Source: Atopobiaceae bacterium (GTDB lineage: Bacteria > Actinomycetota > Coriobacteriia > Coriobacteriales > Atopobiaceae). Taken from it: a stretch of 64,000 nucleotides of DNA. The stretch is taken from contig CADFJN010000002.1 in NCBI GenBank assembly GCA_902834555.1, positions 62,001-126,000 of the forward strand, read 5' to 3'. Below, piece after piece: positions 43,841-51,298 of this stretch; position 1 is the stretch's first letter, and the number at the start of each line of letters is the position of its first letter. Made by a program: the position numbers and the translations under genes. The notes beneath the pieces were generated by a model. The model had not been told where the DNA came from, made no database searches, and worked only from the letters and a program-made list of their open reading frames with translations.

Positions 43841-43873
43841 GCCTCTTGACAATGCTCAGCTCATAATAAAAGA

Positions 43874-43900
43874 CGCGGCGACCCGCTTGGGGCCGCCGCG
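43874..43900 (-). terminator. Terminator of the ferritin gene
   Basis: CGCGGCG (43874-43880) and CGCCGCG (43894-43900) pair; on the minus strand the stem is followed by TCTTTTATT. The T-tract touches the IS right end. Confidence 0.8.
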
Positions 43901-43929
43901 CTTCTCGGCTCTGGTTGTATTGCAGAGAC

Positions 43930-44445
43930 TTACATGGGCATTGTGGGGGCAACAAAGGTGCGGGCCTGGTACTCGCGATCCAGGTCGTAGAGGCCCTTGG
44001 GGTCGGAGCCAAAGAGCTCCATGTTCTTGATCATGTCGGAGGCGTTGGTCTCCTCCTCGCCCTGCTCCTTCACGAACCAGTCGAGCAGCTGCATGGTGCG
44101 GAAGTCGTGAACGTCGTAGGCGGCCTGGTAGCACTCGTTGATTGCGGCCGTGATGTAGCGCTCGTGCTCGAGGCCAGCCTGCAGCGGCGCAAGGTCGTTG
44201 GTGAAGGTCTTGTCGGGCTCGGCGATGGCCGCCATCTTGACCTGGTAGTCATTGTCCAGTAGGTAGCGGCGGAGAATCTTGGCGTGGGCAACCTCCTCCT
44301 GCACCTGCACCATGTACCAGTTAGCGAACCCCTTGAGGCCGCGGTCCTCGTAGTAGTCGGCAAACGTGAGGTAGAGGTATGCCGAGTAGAGCTCCTTGTT
44401 GATCTGGGCGTTAAGGGTGTCGCCGACCTTCTTGTCGAGTGCCAT
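43930..44445 (-). CDS. ftnA: Ferritin
   Basis: A 171-residue bacterial non-haem ferritin that oxidises and stores iron in a 24-subunit shell. The start MALDKKVGDTLNAQINKELY has the first ferroxidase glutamate; the second metal site lies in QVQEEVAHAKILRR, and later acidic residues are in WFVKEQGEEETNA. The length is typical. ATG 44445 follows AAAGAAGG. It ends at a clear terminator next to the insertion sequence, and its reading frame is not disturbed by it. Confidence 0.95.
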   Translation of the reverse strand: MALDKKVGDTLNAQINKELYSAYLYLTFADYYEDRGLKGFANWYMVQVQEEVAHAKILRRYLLDNDYQVKMAAIAEPDKTFTNDLAPLQAGLEHERYITAAINECYQAAYDVHDFRTMQLLDWFVKEQGEEETNASDMIKNMELFGSDPKGLYDLDREYQARTFVAPTMPM

Positions 44446-44602
44446 GACAACCTTCTTTCCTGCCCCGCGGGGCGTTAGCGAAATGCATTCCATAGGAGAG
44501 TCTACCCGCCGGGACAAGGGAATGTCAGCTATTCGAAACTTGCACCAATTGGCAAGGGCACGCCGGGAAACGGGGCAACACCGGGGAGCGACGGGTGATG
44601 GC

Positions 44603-44638
44603 CCCGTCACCGGCACCGCTCCCGTCACCGGCACCGCC
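44603..44638. repeat. 18-bp tandem repeat
   Basis: Two copies of CCCGTCACCGGCACCGCT (44603-44620, 44621-44638; last base differs) in the roughly 420-bp gene-free stretch 44446-44866 between ferritin and the HAD gene. Confidence 0.85.
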
Positions 44639-44658
44639 CCACGCCCCTCTGCGGAGAA

Positions 44659-44727
44659 TAGCTCCTTTTCTTAAACGACCGCCACGTTTGCCCAGTTGAC
44701 GAGTATCGCGTTTAAGAAAAGGAGCTA
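44659..44727. repeat. 19-bp perfect inverted repeat with 31-nt loop
   Basis: TAGCTCCTTTTCTTAAACG (44659-44677) is exactly complementary to 44709-44727. The arms are AT-rich in a GC-rich genome. The loop holds no gene. It may be a miniature mobile element or a regulatory hairpin. Confidence 0.9.
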
Positions 44728-44812
44728 AACTCCGGGGTTACGATAGACTCCGTGGGCAACGAGAAACCCCGTGGGCAACGGTAAACTCCGGGGATTTGGA
44801 TGAACCCCGGAG
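44728..44812. repeat. Short CTCCGGGG / CCCCGTGGGCAACG repeat cluster
   Basis: The words ACTCCGGGG and CCGTGGGCAACG recur two or three times each. CTCCGGGG (44786-44793) pairs with CCCCGGAG (44805-44812) to form a hairpin about 55 bp before the HAD gene. Confidence 0.6.
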
Positions 44813-44866
44813 CACAGATGCAGGATAGGGGGCCGTCGCAAACCCCGCTGACGAGAGGAGAACGCC

Positions 44867-45349
44867 TTGACCAGGCTCATGGAGTACCTGCTAGAGCCGC
44901 AGACCGCCGTAATCTTCGACATCGACGGCGTCCTTGCGGTCTACGAATTTGGCAATCTCTCTCACAGCGCCTGTCCCGACGAAGACTGGGAGGACTACGT
45001 CCGGACGCACGACCCATACGCCAGTTCGCGCCCGGTTCCGCAAATTCAACGTTTCATTAAGGACAAGGGCGCCGATCGCGTGTGGGCCTGCTCACAGGCA
45101 AGCGACGTCGAAGCTCCCGGCAAGCGCGCCTTTGTCACTCGCTGCTACGGTCTTGCGCCCAGCCACGTGGTTACTGTGGCGCGGAAGGCAGAGAAGGTCG
45201 ACTTTCTCCGTCAGCTAGCTCGAAAGCTGGAAATCCCCGAGCGCCGAGTTGCCATCGTGGAGGACACAGTCAAGACGTTGGACCTCGTTGACCAAGAGAC
45301 GGACTGCGTCACGGTGCATGTCTCGTCCTTCTTTGACTACGGGATGTAG
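44867..45349 (+). CDS. Small HAD-like hydrolase
   Basis: A 160-residue protein with a HAD motif I (VIFDIDGVLAV, residues about 15-25) and a plausible motif III/IV region (LARKLEIPERRVAIVEDTVKTLDLV). No cap domain is evident, so it would act on large or exposed phosphorylated substrates, or be regulatory. Start is TTG 44867, supported by GAGAGGAG at seven bases; the ATG five codons later has none. Function unknown. It follows the repeat-rich gap and has no clear operon partner. Confidence 0.75.
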   Translation: MTRLMEYLLEPQTAVIFDIDGVLAVYEFGNLSHSACPDEDWEDYVRTHDPYASSRPVPQIQRFIKDKGADRVWACSQASDVEAPGKRAFVTRCYGLAPSHVVTVARKAEKVDFLRQLARKLEIPERRVAIVEDTVKTLDLVDQETDCVTVHVSSFFDYGM

Positions 45350-45377
45350 CTCCGCGTCCGCTTGTGCGCCGAAGCAC

Positions 45378-45638
45378 CTACGCCCTGCCCTCGTGGATCT
45401 CTCGTTCAACTCCATCGGCATCGCGTATGACCTCAACCCAGCGCTCAATGCGCTCCCCGTCGATCAGCCGCGCCGCCTCATCGACTTTGTCGGCGAGAAG
45501 GTCGAGCGACTCTGGCGAGACCGAGCCGCTTGCCGCCTGAAGGGCAAGCGCCCTGGCGATATCTGCACAGCCACGCAATGCATCTTGTGGACTTTCCAAG
45601 GTATCACCGCCACATATCGTTGTTTCCCTGGTAAACAC
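45378..45638 (-). CDS. Hypothetical small helical protein
   Basis: An 86-residue acidic, helix-rich product (SPESLDLLADKVDEAARLID) with no recognised family, membrane segment or signal. GTG 45638 is the only available start and its ribosome site is weak. It is divergent from the small HTH gene, 50 bp apart, an arrangement common for regulator-target or toxin-antitoxin pairs, but nothing in either protein proves that. Confidence 0.45.
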   Translation of the reverse strand: MFTRETTICGGDTLESPQDALRGCADIARALALQAASGSVSPESLDLLADKVDEAARLIDGERIERWVEVIRDADGVEREIHEGRA

Positions 45639-45688
45639 CAGGATATTCCATTTTTGAATGTTTGGCGCTCGGGTCTAAATTCCGACGC

Positions 45689-45934
45689 ATGTACGAGATT
45701 GCCGACAGACTAGTGGGGAAGGTCCTCCGTAAGCTGAGGATAGAGTCCGACCTGAAGCAAGAGCAGGTCGCGGCTCGTCTTGGCATCAACCAGTCGATGA
45801 TCTCTAAGTTCGAATCTGGCGAGCGTTCGCTTCACCTGGGCGAAGTCTATGCATATGCGGATGCGCTGGGCACCACTCCCCAGCGCATCCTGCAGGAAGT
45901 CTGGGACAGCCAAAAGCCACCTCACGGCAATTGA
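45689..45934 (+). CDS. XRE-type helix-turn-helix protein
   Basis: An 81-residue protein that is almost wholly one Cro/C1-type DNA-binding domain: LKQEQVAARLGINQSMISKF spans helices 2 and 3, followed by ESGERSLHLGEVYAYADALG. The start is uncertain: ATG 45689 has no good ribosome site, and a TTG at 45662 would add nine residues. It may control the divergent small gene. Confidence 0.75.
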   Translation: MYEIADRLVGKVLRKLRIESDLKQEQVAARLGINQSMISKFESGERSLHLGEVYAYADALGTTPQRILQEVWDSQKPPHGN

Positions 45935-46029
45935 GAAGGCAAGCCCATAGTCTCCGCTTCGCGGCGCAACCAGTTCCCGACCGCGCTACTCTAGGCTGGA
46001 AAGCAACACAAACAGTTACTGGGAGCCGC

Positions 46030-46443
46030 ATGGACAGGGGAACACACGCCACGGGAACGCAGCTCATGCGTATTGCCGAAGTACAAGGCCTTCTCGCCAG
46101 CGCAAGCAATCCCCTCTCCCAGCTGCTAACGCCTGCGGAACTTGCGCAGGCCAACGCGCGCGAGAACACCTCAGAGTACGTGGCAGGCCACCTTGCCGCC
46201 AAGGGTGCGGCAACAGACGCCCTGGCCCAGCTTCTTCCCCCGGGCACGGCAATCAATCCCTTGGAGCTGGAGACCCTCGATGCCACCTCCGGCGCACCGG
46301 TATGCACGGTCCGCGGGTGCCTGGCAGGCGTCCTTGCCGCACACGGCATCGAGCCGCCGCGCATCTCCATCACCAACGAGGCCGGCGTCGCGTTGGCAAC
46401 GGCGGTGGCCTGGGCTCCCGCAGCGGGAGGCGAAGAGGCGTGA
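46030..46443 (+). CDS. AcpS-like protein lacking catalytic metal ligands
   Basis: A 137-residue protein that follows the holo-ACP synthase pattern along its length: an N-terminal GTxLxRIAEVQGLL segment, LTPAELAQA, then HLAAKGAATDAL, a TLDATSGAPV stretch and the C-terminal ISITNEAGVALATAVA. Two magnesium-binding residues of AcpS are replaced: the Asp of GxDI is Gln11, and the Glu of AAKEA is Gly59. The SISH motif reads SITN. It is therefore probably inactive as a phosphopantetheinyl transferase or has another role. It overlaps the following oxidoreductase gene by four bases (GTGA), so the two are coupled. Confidence 0.6.
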   Translation: MDRGTHATGTQLMRIAEVQGLLASASNPLSQLLTPAELAQANARENTSEYVAGHLAAKGAATDALAQLLPPGTAINPLELETLDATSGAPVCTVRGCLAGVLAAHGIEPPRISITNEAGVALATAVAWAPAAGGEEA

Positions 46444-47474
46444 TCTTTGACCAGCCGCTTGCCGTTGGAAATCTGGTGCTTAAGAACCGCCTGGTCATGG
46501 TGCCTGTTGCCACGAGGAAGGCAAGCTTGCGCGGCCAGGTGACCCAGGCGCTCTGCGACCACTACGCCGCACGAGCGCGTGGCGGCTACCTGGGCCTCGT
46601 CGAATGCGGCCATCACTTTGTCTGCGAGGAGGGTCGCGCGACCGCGCACCAGGCGTCCATCGCGCATGACGAGGACATCGAGGGTCTCAAGCGCGAGGTA
46701 GAAGCCGTCCACGACCAGGGAACCCCAGTCTTTGTGCAGCTCTCTCACGCCGGCTCGGCGGCAACCGAGGGGCTCACGGGCTCGCAGCCGCTGGCACCCT
46801 CGGCCGTCACCTGCCCGGGTGCCAAGGTGGGCCACCCTCTCCCCCGAGCCATGAGTGCAGACGACATCGCGCGCGTGCCAGAGCTCTTCTCGGCAGCGGC
46901 ACGGCGCGCCCACGCGGCTGGCTTCGACGGCGTCGAGATACACGCTGCCCACGGGTACCTGCTAAACCAGTTCCTCTCGCCCCTCACCAACCTCCGGACG
47001 GACGCCTTTGGCGGCTCGCTTGAGAACCGCGCGCGGCTCCTTGTGGAGGTGCTCCAGGCCGTGCGAGCAGAGCTGCCCTCAGGCTACCCGGTCTCCGTAC
47101 GGCTGGGCGGCTGCGACTATATTCCCGGCGGCAACACCATCGACGACGCCGTGGCGCTCGCGCGCATGGTCGAGGCGACAGGCGCGAGCCTCATCTCCGT
47201 CTCCGGCGGAATGTGCTACTACGGCAGGCCCGGCCACGAGGACACCCCCGGCTGGTTTGCGGACTCCTCGGCGCCCATCCGCGCATCCGTTGGCGTACCG
47301 GTGCTTCTGGCGGGCGGCATCAAGACGGGCGTCCAGGCGGAGTCCCTCCTCGAGCAGGGCGCCTGCGACCTTGCAGGCATCGGACGTGCAATACTGAACA
47401 GGCCCGCGTGGGCGCGACGCGAGACCACCAAGCTCCACGCTGCAGACGCGCCCACAAAGGGCACCACAAGATAG
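46440..47474 (+). CDS. Old Yellow Enzyme family NADH:flavin oxidoreductase
   Basis: A 344-residue FMN-binding TIM-barrel oxidoreductase. Family blocks are KNRLVMVPVATRKA, the barrel motif GFDGVEIHAAHGYLLNQFLS, and LRTDAFGGSLENRARLL. The C-terminus ends soon after the barrel, so it lacks the iron-sulfur and FAD domains of 2,4-dienoyl-CoA or bile-acid reductases. It likely reduces an activated C=C bond; the substrate is unknown. GTG 46440 overlaps the AcpS-like stop and follows GGAGGCGAAGAGG. Confidence 0.88.
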   Translation: MIFDQPLAVGNLVLKNRLVMVPVATRKASLRGQVTQALCDHYAARARGGYLGLVECGHHFVCEEGRATAHQASIAHDEDIEGLKREVEAVHDQGTPVFVQLSHAGSAATEGLTGSQPLAPSAVTCPGAKVGHPLPRAMSADDIARVPELFSAAARRAHAAGFDGVEIHAAHGYLLNQFLSPLTNLRTDAFGGSLENRARLLVEVLQAVRAELPSGYPVSVRLGGCDYIPGGNTIDDAVALARMVEATGASLISVSGGMCYYGRPGHEDTPGWFADSSAPIRASVGVPVLLAGGIKTGVQAESLLEQGACDLAGIGRAILNRPAWARRETTKLHAADAPTKGTTR

Positions 47475-47509
47475 CGAGAACACCGGCCGCGCAGGCCGAG
47501 GAGGACAGC

Positions 47510-47806
47510 ATGGACCAGAGCGACATGAAGCTCGCGGAGCAGCTGCGCGAGCAGCTCGAGGCGAACGGGGCAAGGACGGCCTTCGACGTGCCCGCAGAGG
47601 CGCCGCGCAAAGGTGCCCCGCAAGACGAGAAGGATGACGCAGGCAGCCTTGTGGAGGGACCGTTTGCCCAGGCGATGGCCGCCTACCGAAAGGCAAAGCG
47701 CTCGGGTGACGCCGAGGCAACGGCGGCAGCCGAGCGCCATCTCCAGGACGTGGTGCGCGCCGAGCTTGCCGGCGGTGCAGAGCCCTGCTCGGGAGACGAG
47801 CGATGA
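47510..47806 (+). CDS. Hypothetical 98-residue protein upstream of the helicase
   Basis: A small, highly charged protein with alternating acidic and basic helices (MKLAEQLREQLEANG; YRKAKRSGDAEATAAAERHLQ), no signal or membrane segment, and no recognised family. GAGGAGG precedes ATG 47510. Its stop overlaps the helicase ATG (ATGA), so it is translationally coupled and may be a helicase partner. Confidence 0.7.
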   Translation: MDQSDMKLAEQLREQLEANGARTAFDVPAEAPRKGAPQDEKDDAGSLVEGPFAQAMAAYRKAKRSGDAEATAAAERHLQDVVRAELAGGAEPCSGDER

Positions 47807-50403
47807 GCGCCGCCGCTGCCGGAGGTGCCTCCGAGCCCACCCCCGTTGACCTTGGCCCCAATGGCCCGGGCTCGCTGGGGCGCCTCATCCCCTGGCCGGA
47901 TGACGAGACGTATCCAAACATCCCCGCCGAGGACGCCCTCGAGCTCTTCCTCGGTTGGGTCGAGTCGCGCGGCATGCAGCTCTGGGACCACCAAGAGGAG
48001 GCCCTTCTCGACCTGGCGTCCGGCGACCACGTGATCTTGGGCACCCCCACGGGCTCGGGCAAGAGCATGGTCGCCGTGGGCTTGCTCTTCATAGCCAACT
48101 GCACCAACCGTCGCGCCTACTACACGGCACCCATTAAGGCGCTGGTCAGCGAGAAGTTCTTCAACCTGGTGGACCTTCTCGGCAAGGACAACGTGGGCAT
48201 GATCACGGGCGACGTGGTGATAAACAGCGAGGCGCCCGTCATCTGCTGCACGGCCGAGATCCTGGCGCAGGACGCGCTGCGCTTTGGCGAGCACGCGGAC
48301 ATTGGCTGCGTGGCCATGGACGAGTTCCACTTCTACAGCGACCGCGACCGCGGCTGGGCCTGGCAGGTGCCGCTGCTGGCGCTACCCCACACGCAGTTCC
48401 TGCTCATGTCCGCCACGCTGGGCGACGTCACTGACATCGCCAACGCGCTCGAGGAGCACACCGGACGCGCCGTCGACAAGGTGCTCGACGCCCCCCGGCC
48501 GGTGCCCCTCTCCTACGAGTTCGTGGAAACCCCGCTCGAGGGCACGGTCGAGCTGGCCCTGCGTGACGGCGACGCGCCTCTCTACATTGTTCACTTCTCA
48601 CAGGAGGCTGCCCTCAAGAGCGCGCAGGCCCTCTCGAGCTACGGCGTCTCGTCGAAGGAGCAGCGCGAGGCCCTGAAGGACGTCGTCAAGGGGGTGCGCT
48701 TCACCGCCACGTTTGGCAAGACCCTGAAGCGGCTCATCCTCACGGGCGTGGGCGTGCACCACGCCGGTATGCTGCCGCGCTACCGCCTGCTGGTGGAGAA
48801 GCTCGCGCAGCAGGGCCTCCTGCCCGTAATCTGCGGCACAGACACACTGGGCGTGGGCATCAACGTCCCCATCCACACCGTGCTTCTCACCCAGCTCACC
48901 AAGTTCGATGGCCGGCGCATGCGCCGTCTCAACGCACGCGAGTTCCACCAGATCGCGGGACGCGCTGGCCGCGCCGGCTTTGACACCGAGGGGCGCGTCA
49001 TTGCCGAGGCAACCGAGTACGACATCGAGCGCGCAAAGGCGCTGGCCAAGGCAGGTGGAGACCCCAAGCGCGCCCGCAAGATCAAGGTGAAGACGCCGCC
49101 CTCGGACTTTGTGGGCTGGAACAAGCAGACGTTCGAGCGCCTCATTGCGGCAGAGCCCGAGAAGCTCCGCCCGCGCCTGCGTATCACGCACTCCATGGTG
49201 CTTGCCGAGATCGAGCAGGGCGGGGACGCCTGGGCACGCACGCACAAGCTCATCGAGGACTCCGCCCAGACGCCGGAGGAGAAGGCCGAGCTCTCGCAGC
49301 GCACCGACGAGGTCTTTGCCACGCTCATCGACGCCGGCGTGGTCGAACGCCGTGAGGAGGAGGATGGCACCACCTCCTACCTGCTCACCGTTGACCTACC
49401 GGAGGACTTTGCGCTTGACCAGCCCCTCTCGCCCTTCCTTCTCGCCGCCATTGAGCTTCTGGACCCGGAGAGCGAGACCTACGCGCTCGACCTCATCTCG
49501 ATGGTAGAGGCCACGCTTGAGGACCCGCCGCAGATCCTGCGCGCCCAGGAGCGCGAGGCACGTGGTGCCGCCATCGCGGCAATGAAGGCCGAGGGCATCG
49601 AGTACGAGGAGCGCATGGAGCGCGCGCAGGAGGTCACCTACCCCAAGCCGCTCGAGGACCTGCTCGGCGCCGCCTTTGCGGAGTACTGCGAGAAGGTCCC
49701 CTGGGCAAGCGACTACTGCCTGCGGCCCAAGAGCGTCCTGCGCGACATGGTCGAGACGGCAAGCGACTTCAAGACCTACATTGGCCGCTACAAGATCGCC
49801 CGCTCGGAGGGCACGCTCCTGCGCTACCTCTCCGACGCCTACCGCGTGCTTGACCGCACGGTGCCCGCCGAGAAGCGCGACGAGCGCCTGGATGATATCG
49901 TGACCTGGCTCAGGCTGGTCGTGCGTACCACGGACTCCTCGCTCGTGGACGAGTGGGAGGGCGCCGGCACCGAGGATGGCGCCGCGGTTGCCGCGCCCAG
50001 CGTGGACGAGGTCGTCCATGACAGGCGCGGCCTCACCCTGCTTGTGCGAAACGCCCTCTTCGCCCGGGTGCGCCTGGCGGCGCTGGGCAAGGTCGAGGAA
50101 CTGGGTGACCTCGACGCAGATTGGGGCTACCGCTCGGTCGTGTGGCAGCAGGCGCTCGACGCCTTCCATGCTGAGCACGAGCAGATCCTCTTGGACGCTG
50201 ACGCTCGCTCCTCTGCCTACCTCGACATCGACGAGAAGGACGAGAAGACAGACCACGTCTGGCACGTCCACCAGGTCTTCCGCGACTCCGACGACGACCA
50301 TGACTTTGGCATCTGGGGCGACGTCGACCTCGATGCCACGCAGGACGAGGGCGCCGTGGTGTTCAAGACCTACCGCGTTGGCTTTGTGGACACGGTTGCG
50401 TAG
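47803..50403 (+). CDS. Ski2/Mtr4-like superfamily 2 RNA helicase
   Basis: An 866-residue DExH-box helicase. Motif I is GTPTGSGKS (Lys87), motif II is MDEFHFY, motif III MSATLGD, and motif VI QIAGRAGRAGFD. The C-terminal 400 residues are the helical DUF3516-like domain found in actinobacterial Ski2-like helicases. It is expected to unwind structured RNA with ATP, in RNA decay or ribosome maturation. It is coupled to the preceding small gene by a 4-bp overlap. A terminator follows. Confidence 0.92.
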   Translation: MSAAAAGGASEPTPVDLGPNGPGSLGRLIPWPDDETYPNIPAEDALELFLGWVESRGMQLWDHQEEALLDLASGDHVILGTPTGSGKSMVAVGLLFIANCTNRRAYYTAPIKALVSEKFFNLVDLLGKDNVGMITGDVVINSEAPVICCTAEILAQDALRFGEHADIGCVAMDEFHFYSDRDRGWAWQVPLLALPHTQFLLMSATLGDVTDIANALEEHTGRAVDKVLDAPRPVPLSYEFVETPLEGTVELALRDGDAPLYIVHFSQEAALKSAQALSSYGVSSKEQREALKDVVKGVRFTATFGKTLKRLILTGVGVHHAGMLPRYRLLVEKLAQQGLLPVICGTDTLGVGINVPIHTVLLTQLTKFDGRRMRRLNAREFHQIAGRAGRAGFDTEGRVIAEATEYDIERAKALAKAGGDPKRARKIKVKTPPSDFVGWNKQTFERLIAAEPEKLRPRLRITHSMVLAEIEQGGDAWARTHKLIEDSAQTPEEKAELSQRTDEVFATLIDAGVVERREEEDGTTSYLLTVDLPEDFALDQPLSPFLLAAIELLDPESETYALDLISMVEATLEDPPQILRAQEREARGAAIAAMKAEGIEYEERMERAQEVTYPKPLEDLLGAAFAEYCEKVPWASDYCLRPKSVLRDMVETASDFKTYIGRYKIARSEGTLLRYLSDAYRVLDRTVPAEKRDERLDDIVTWLRLVVRTTDSSLVDEWEGAGTEDGAAVAAPSVDEVVHDRRGLTLLVRNALFARVRLAALGKVEELGDLDADWGYRSVVWQQALDAFHAEHEQILLDADARSSAYLDIDEKDEKTDHVWHVHQVFRDSDDDHDFGIWGDVDLDATQDEGAVVFKTYRVGFVDTVA

Positions 50404-50419
50404 GGTAGTGCCGTTCAGG

Positions 50420-50447
50420 GGCGCGGGACGCACATCCCGCGCCTTTC
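50420..50447 (+). terminator. Terminator of the helicase operon
   Basis: GGCGCGGGA (50420-50428) pairs with 50435-50443 and is followed by TTTCTCG. Confidence 0.8.
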
Positions 50448-50535
50448 TCGTCCACTTGGGTGTCCAAGCGGGTAGAACCATGCCGTAGGGCAACGCATGG
50501 GCGTTGTCCCCGGCTCGCACACAAGGGAGGACGCC

Positions 50536-50997
50536 ATGGCAGAGACAAACCAGACCTACCAGGACCTCGGGTACGACAAGATCTTTGTGTCGCTTGACGG
50601 AACGGAACGCCAGTCCAAGGTGCTCCACCGCGCCATCGTAATGGCGGCGAACGACAACGCGGAGCTCTACATTGGCCACGTGATTGACTCCACCGCGCTC
50701 GAGACCGCGGGAACCTATCCCGTCGACCTCATCCCCTCGCTCGAGAAGGACTTCCGCGAGTCCATCGCCGAGCAGATCGCCGAGGCCGAGGCGGAGCCGC
50801 AGATCAAGAGCGTCAAAGTCATCGTGAAGGCGGGGCGCATCCGCGAGACCCTGAAGGATGACATGCTCGACGTGATCAAGCCCGACCTTGTCATCTGCGG
50901 GGCGCGCGGCCTCTCGTCCATCAAGTACGCGATTCTCGGCTCTATCTCCACCTTCCTCACGCGCTCTACGACCTGCGATGTGCTCGTCGTAAAGTAA
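50536..50997 (+). CDS. Universal stress protein, UspA family
   Basis: A 153-residue single-domain USP. The ATP-binding signature G-2X-G-9X-GS is visible as GARGLSSIKYAILGSIS near the C-terminus, and the N-terminal strand is YDKIFVSLDGTERQ. It is cytosolic and likely dimeric, and such proteins accumulate under starvation or stress. AAGGGAGG precedes ATG 50536. It is monocistronic. Confidence 0.9.
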   Translation: MAETNQTYQDLGYDKIFVSLDGTERQSKVLHRAIVMAANDNAELYIGHVIDSTALETAGTYPVDLIPSLEKDFRESIAEQIAEAEAEPQIKSVKVIVKAGRIRETLKDDMLDVIKPDLVICGARGLSSIKYAILGSISTFLTRSTTCDVLVVK

Positions 50998-51298
50998 CGC
51001 ACCTACGACGAATCACGTACCGCTCACGGATTTCTTGGGTACCTTCGCGGTATCCCACAGAAATCCCACAGCTTGTTCCTCCGCTCGGTGGTAATCCTCA
51101 GTGACTTTGTAAAGTCGCAGGTACTTATCGTATTTTTTGTTGCGGCCCCTCTCGCGCGGAGGGGCCGCAACCCTATATGACGACTTGAGACTTTTGCAGG
51201 AACCGTGATACCTCACTTTTCACGCTAAGGTTATCTAGCTGCGCTCTTGGCATGTCCGTGCACGGGCGCACCGTCAACGTCGGCCACGGAGGTAACCT
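50998..51298. other. Intergenic with a strong hairpin and a repeat fragment
   Basis: A perfect 12-bp stem pairs 51140-51151 with 51159-51170; a T-tract precedes rather than follows it, so it is not a canonical plus-strand terminator. GACGACTTGAGACTTTT (51179-51195) is shared exactly with the 101-bp element at 54017-54033. A possible promoter (TTGAGA, 17 bp, ATACCT) overlaps it. No recognised riboswitch. Confidence 0.5.

Larger units (their letters stand above)
42328..43865 (+). mobile_element. IS110-family insertion sequence with subterminal inverted repeats
   Basis: The ends are marked by a perfect 16-bp inverted repeat, TATGAGCTGAGCATTG (42328-42343) and its complement (43850-43865). Between them lie a 108-bp left end, one DEDD transposase gene and a 323-bp right non-coding end. 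No flanking target duplication is seen, as expected for IS110. Subterminal inverted repeats and the long 3' end resemble the IS1111 group. The element sits between the broken TetR gene and the ferritin terminator. Exact outer boundaries are uncertain by several bases. Confidence 0.85.

Noticed and set aside
45249..45713. 154-codon plus-strand open frame between the HAD and HTH genes
   Set aside because: Overlaps the HAD gene end and runs opposite the small helical gene; composition is not protein-like and no start site is supported.
51013..51216. 67-codon minus-strand open frame after the UspA gene
   Set aside because: Contains the 12-bp hairpin and part of a repeat; no ribosome site and no known family.
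50998..51298. c-di-AMP (ydaO-type) riboswitch upstream of the secreted cell-wall gene
   Set aside because: Position would fit, but the conserved ydaO elements were not found.
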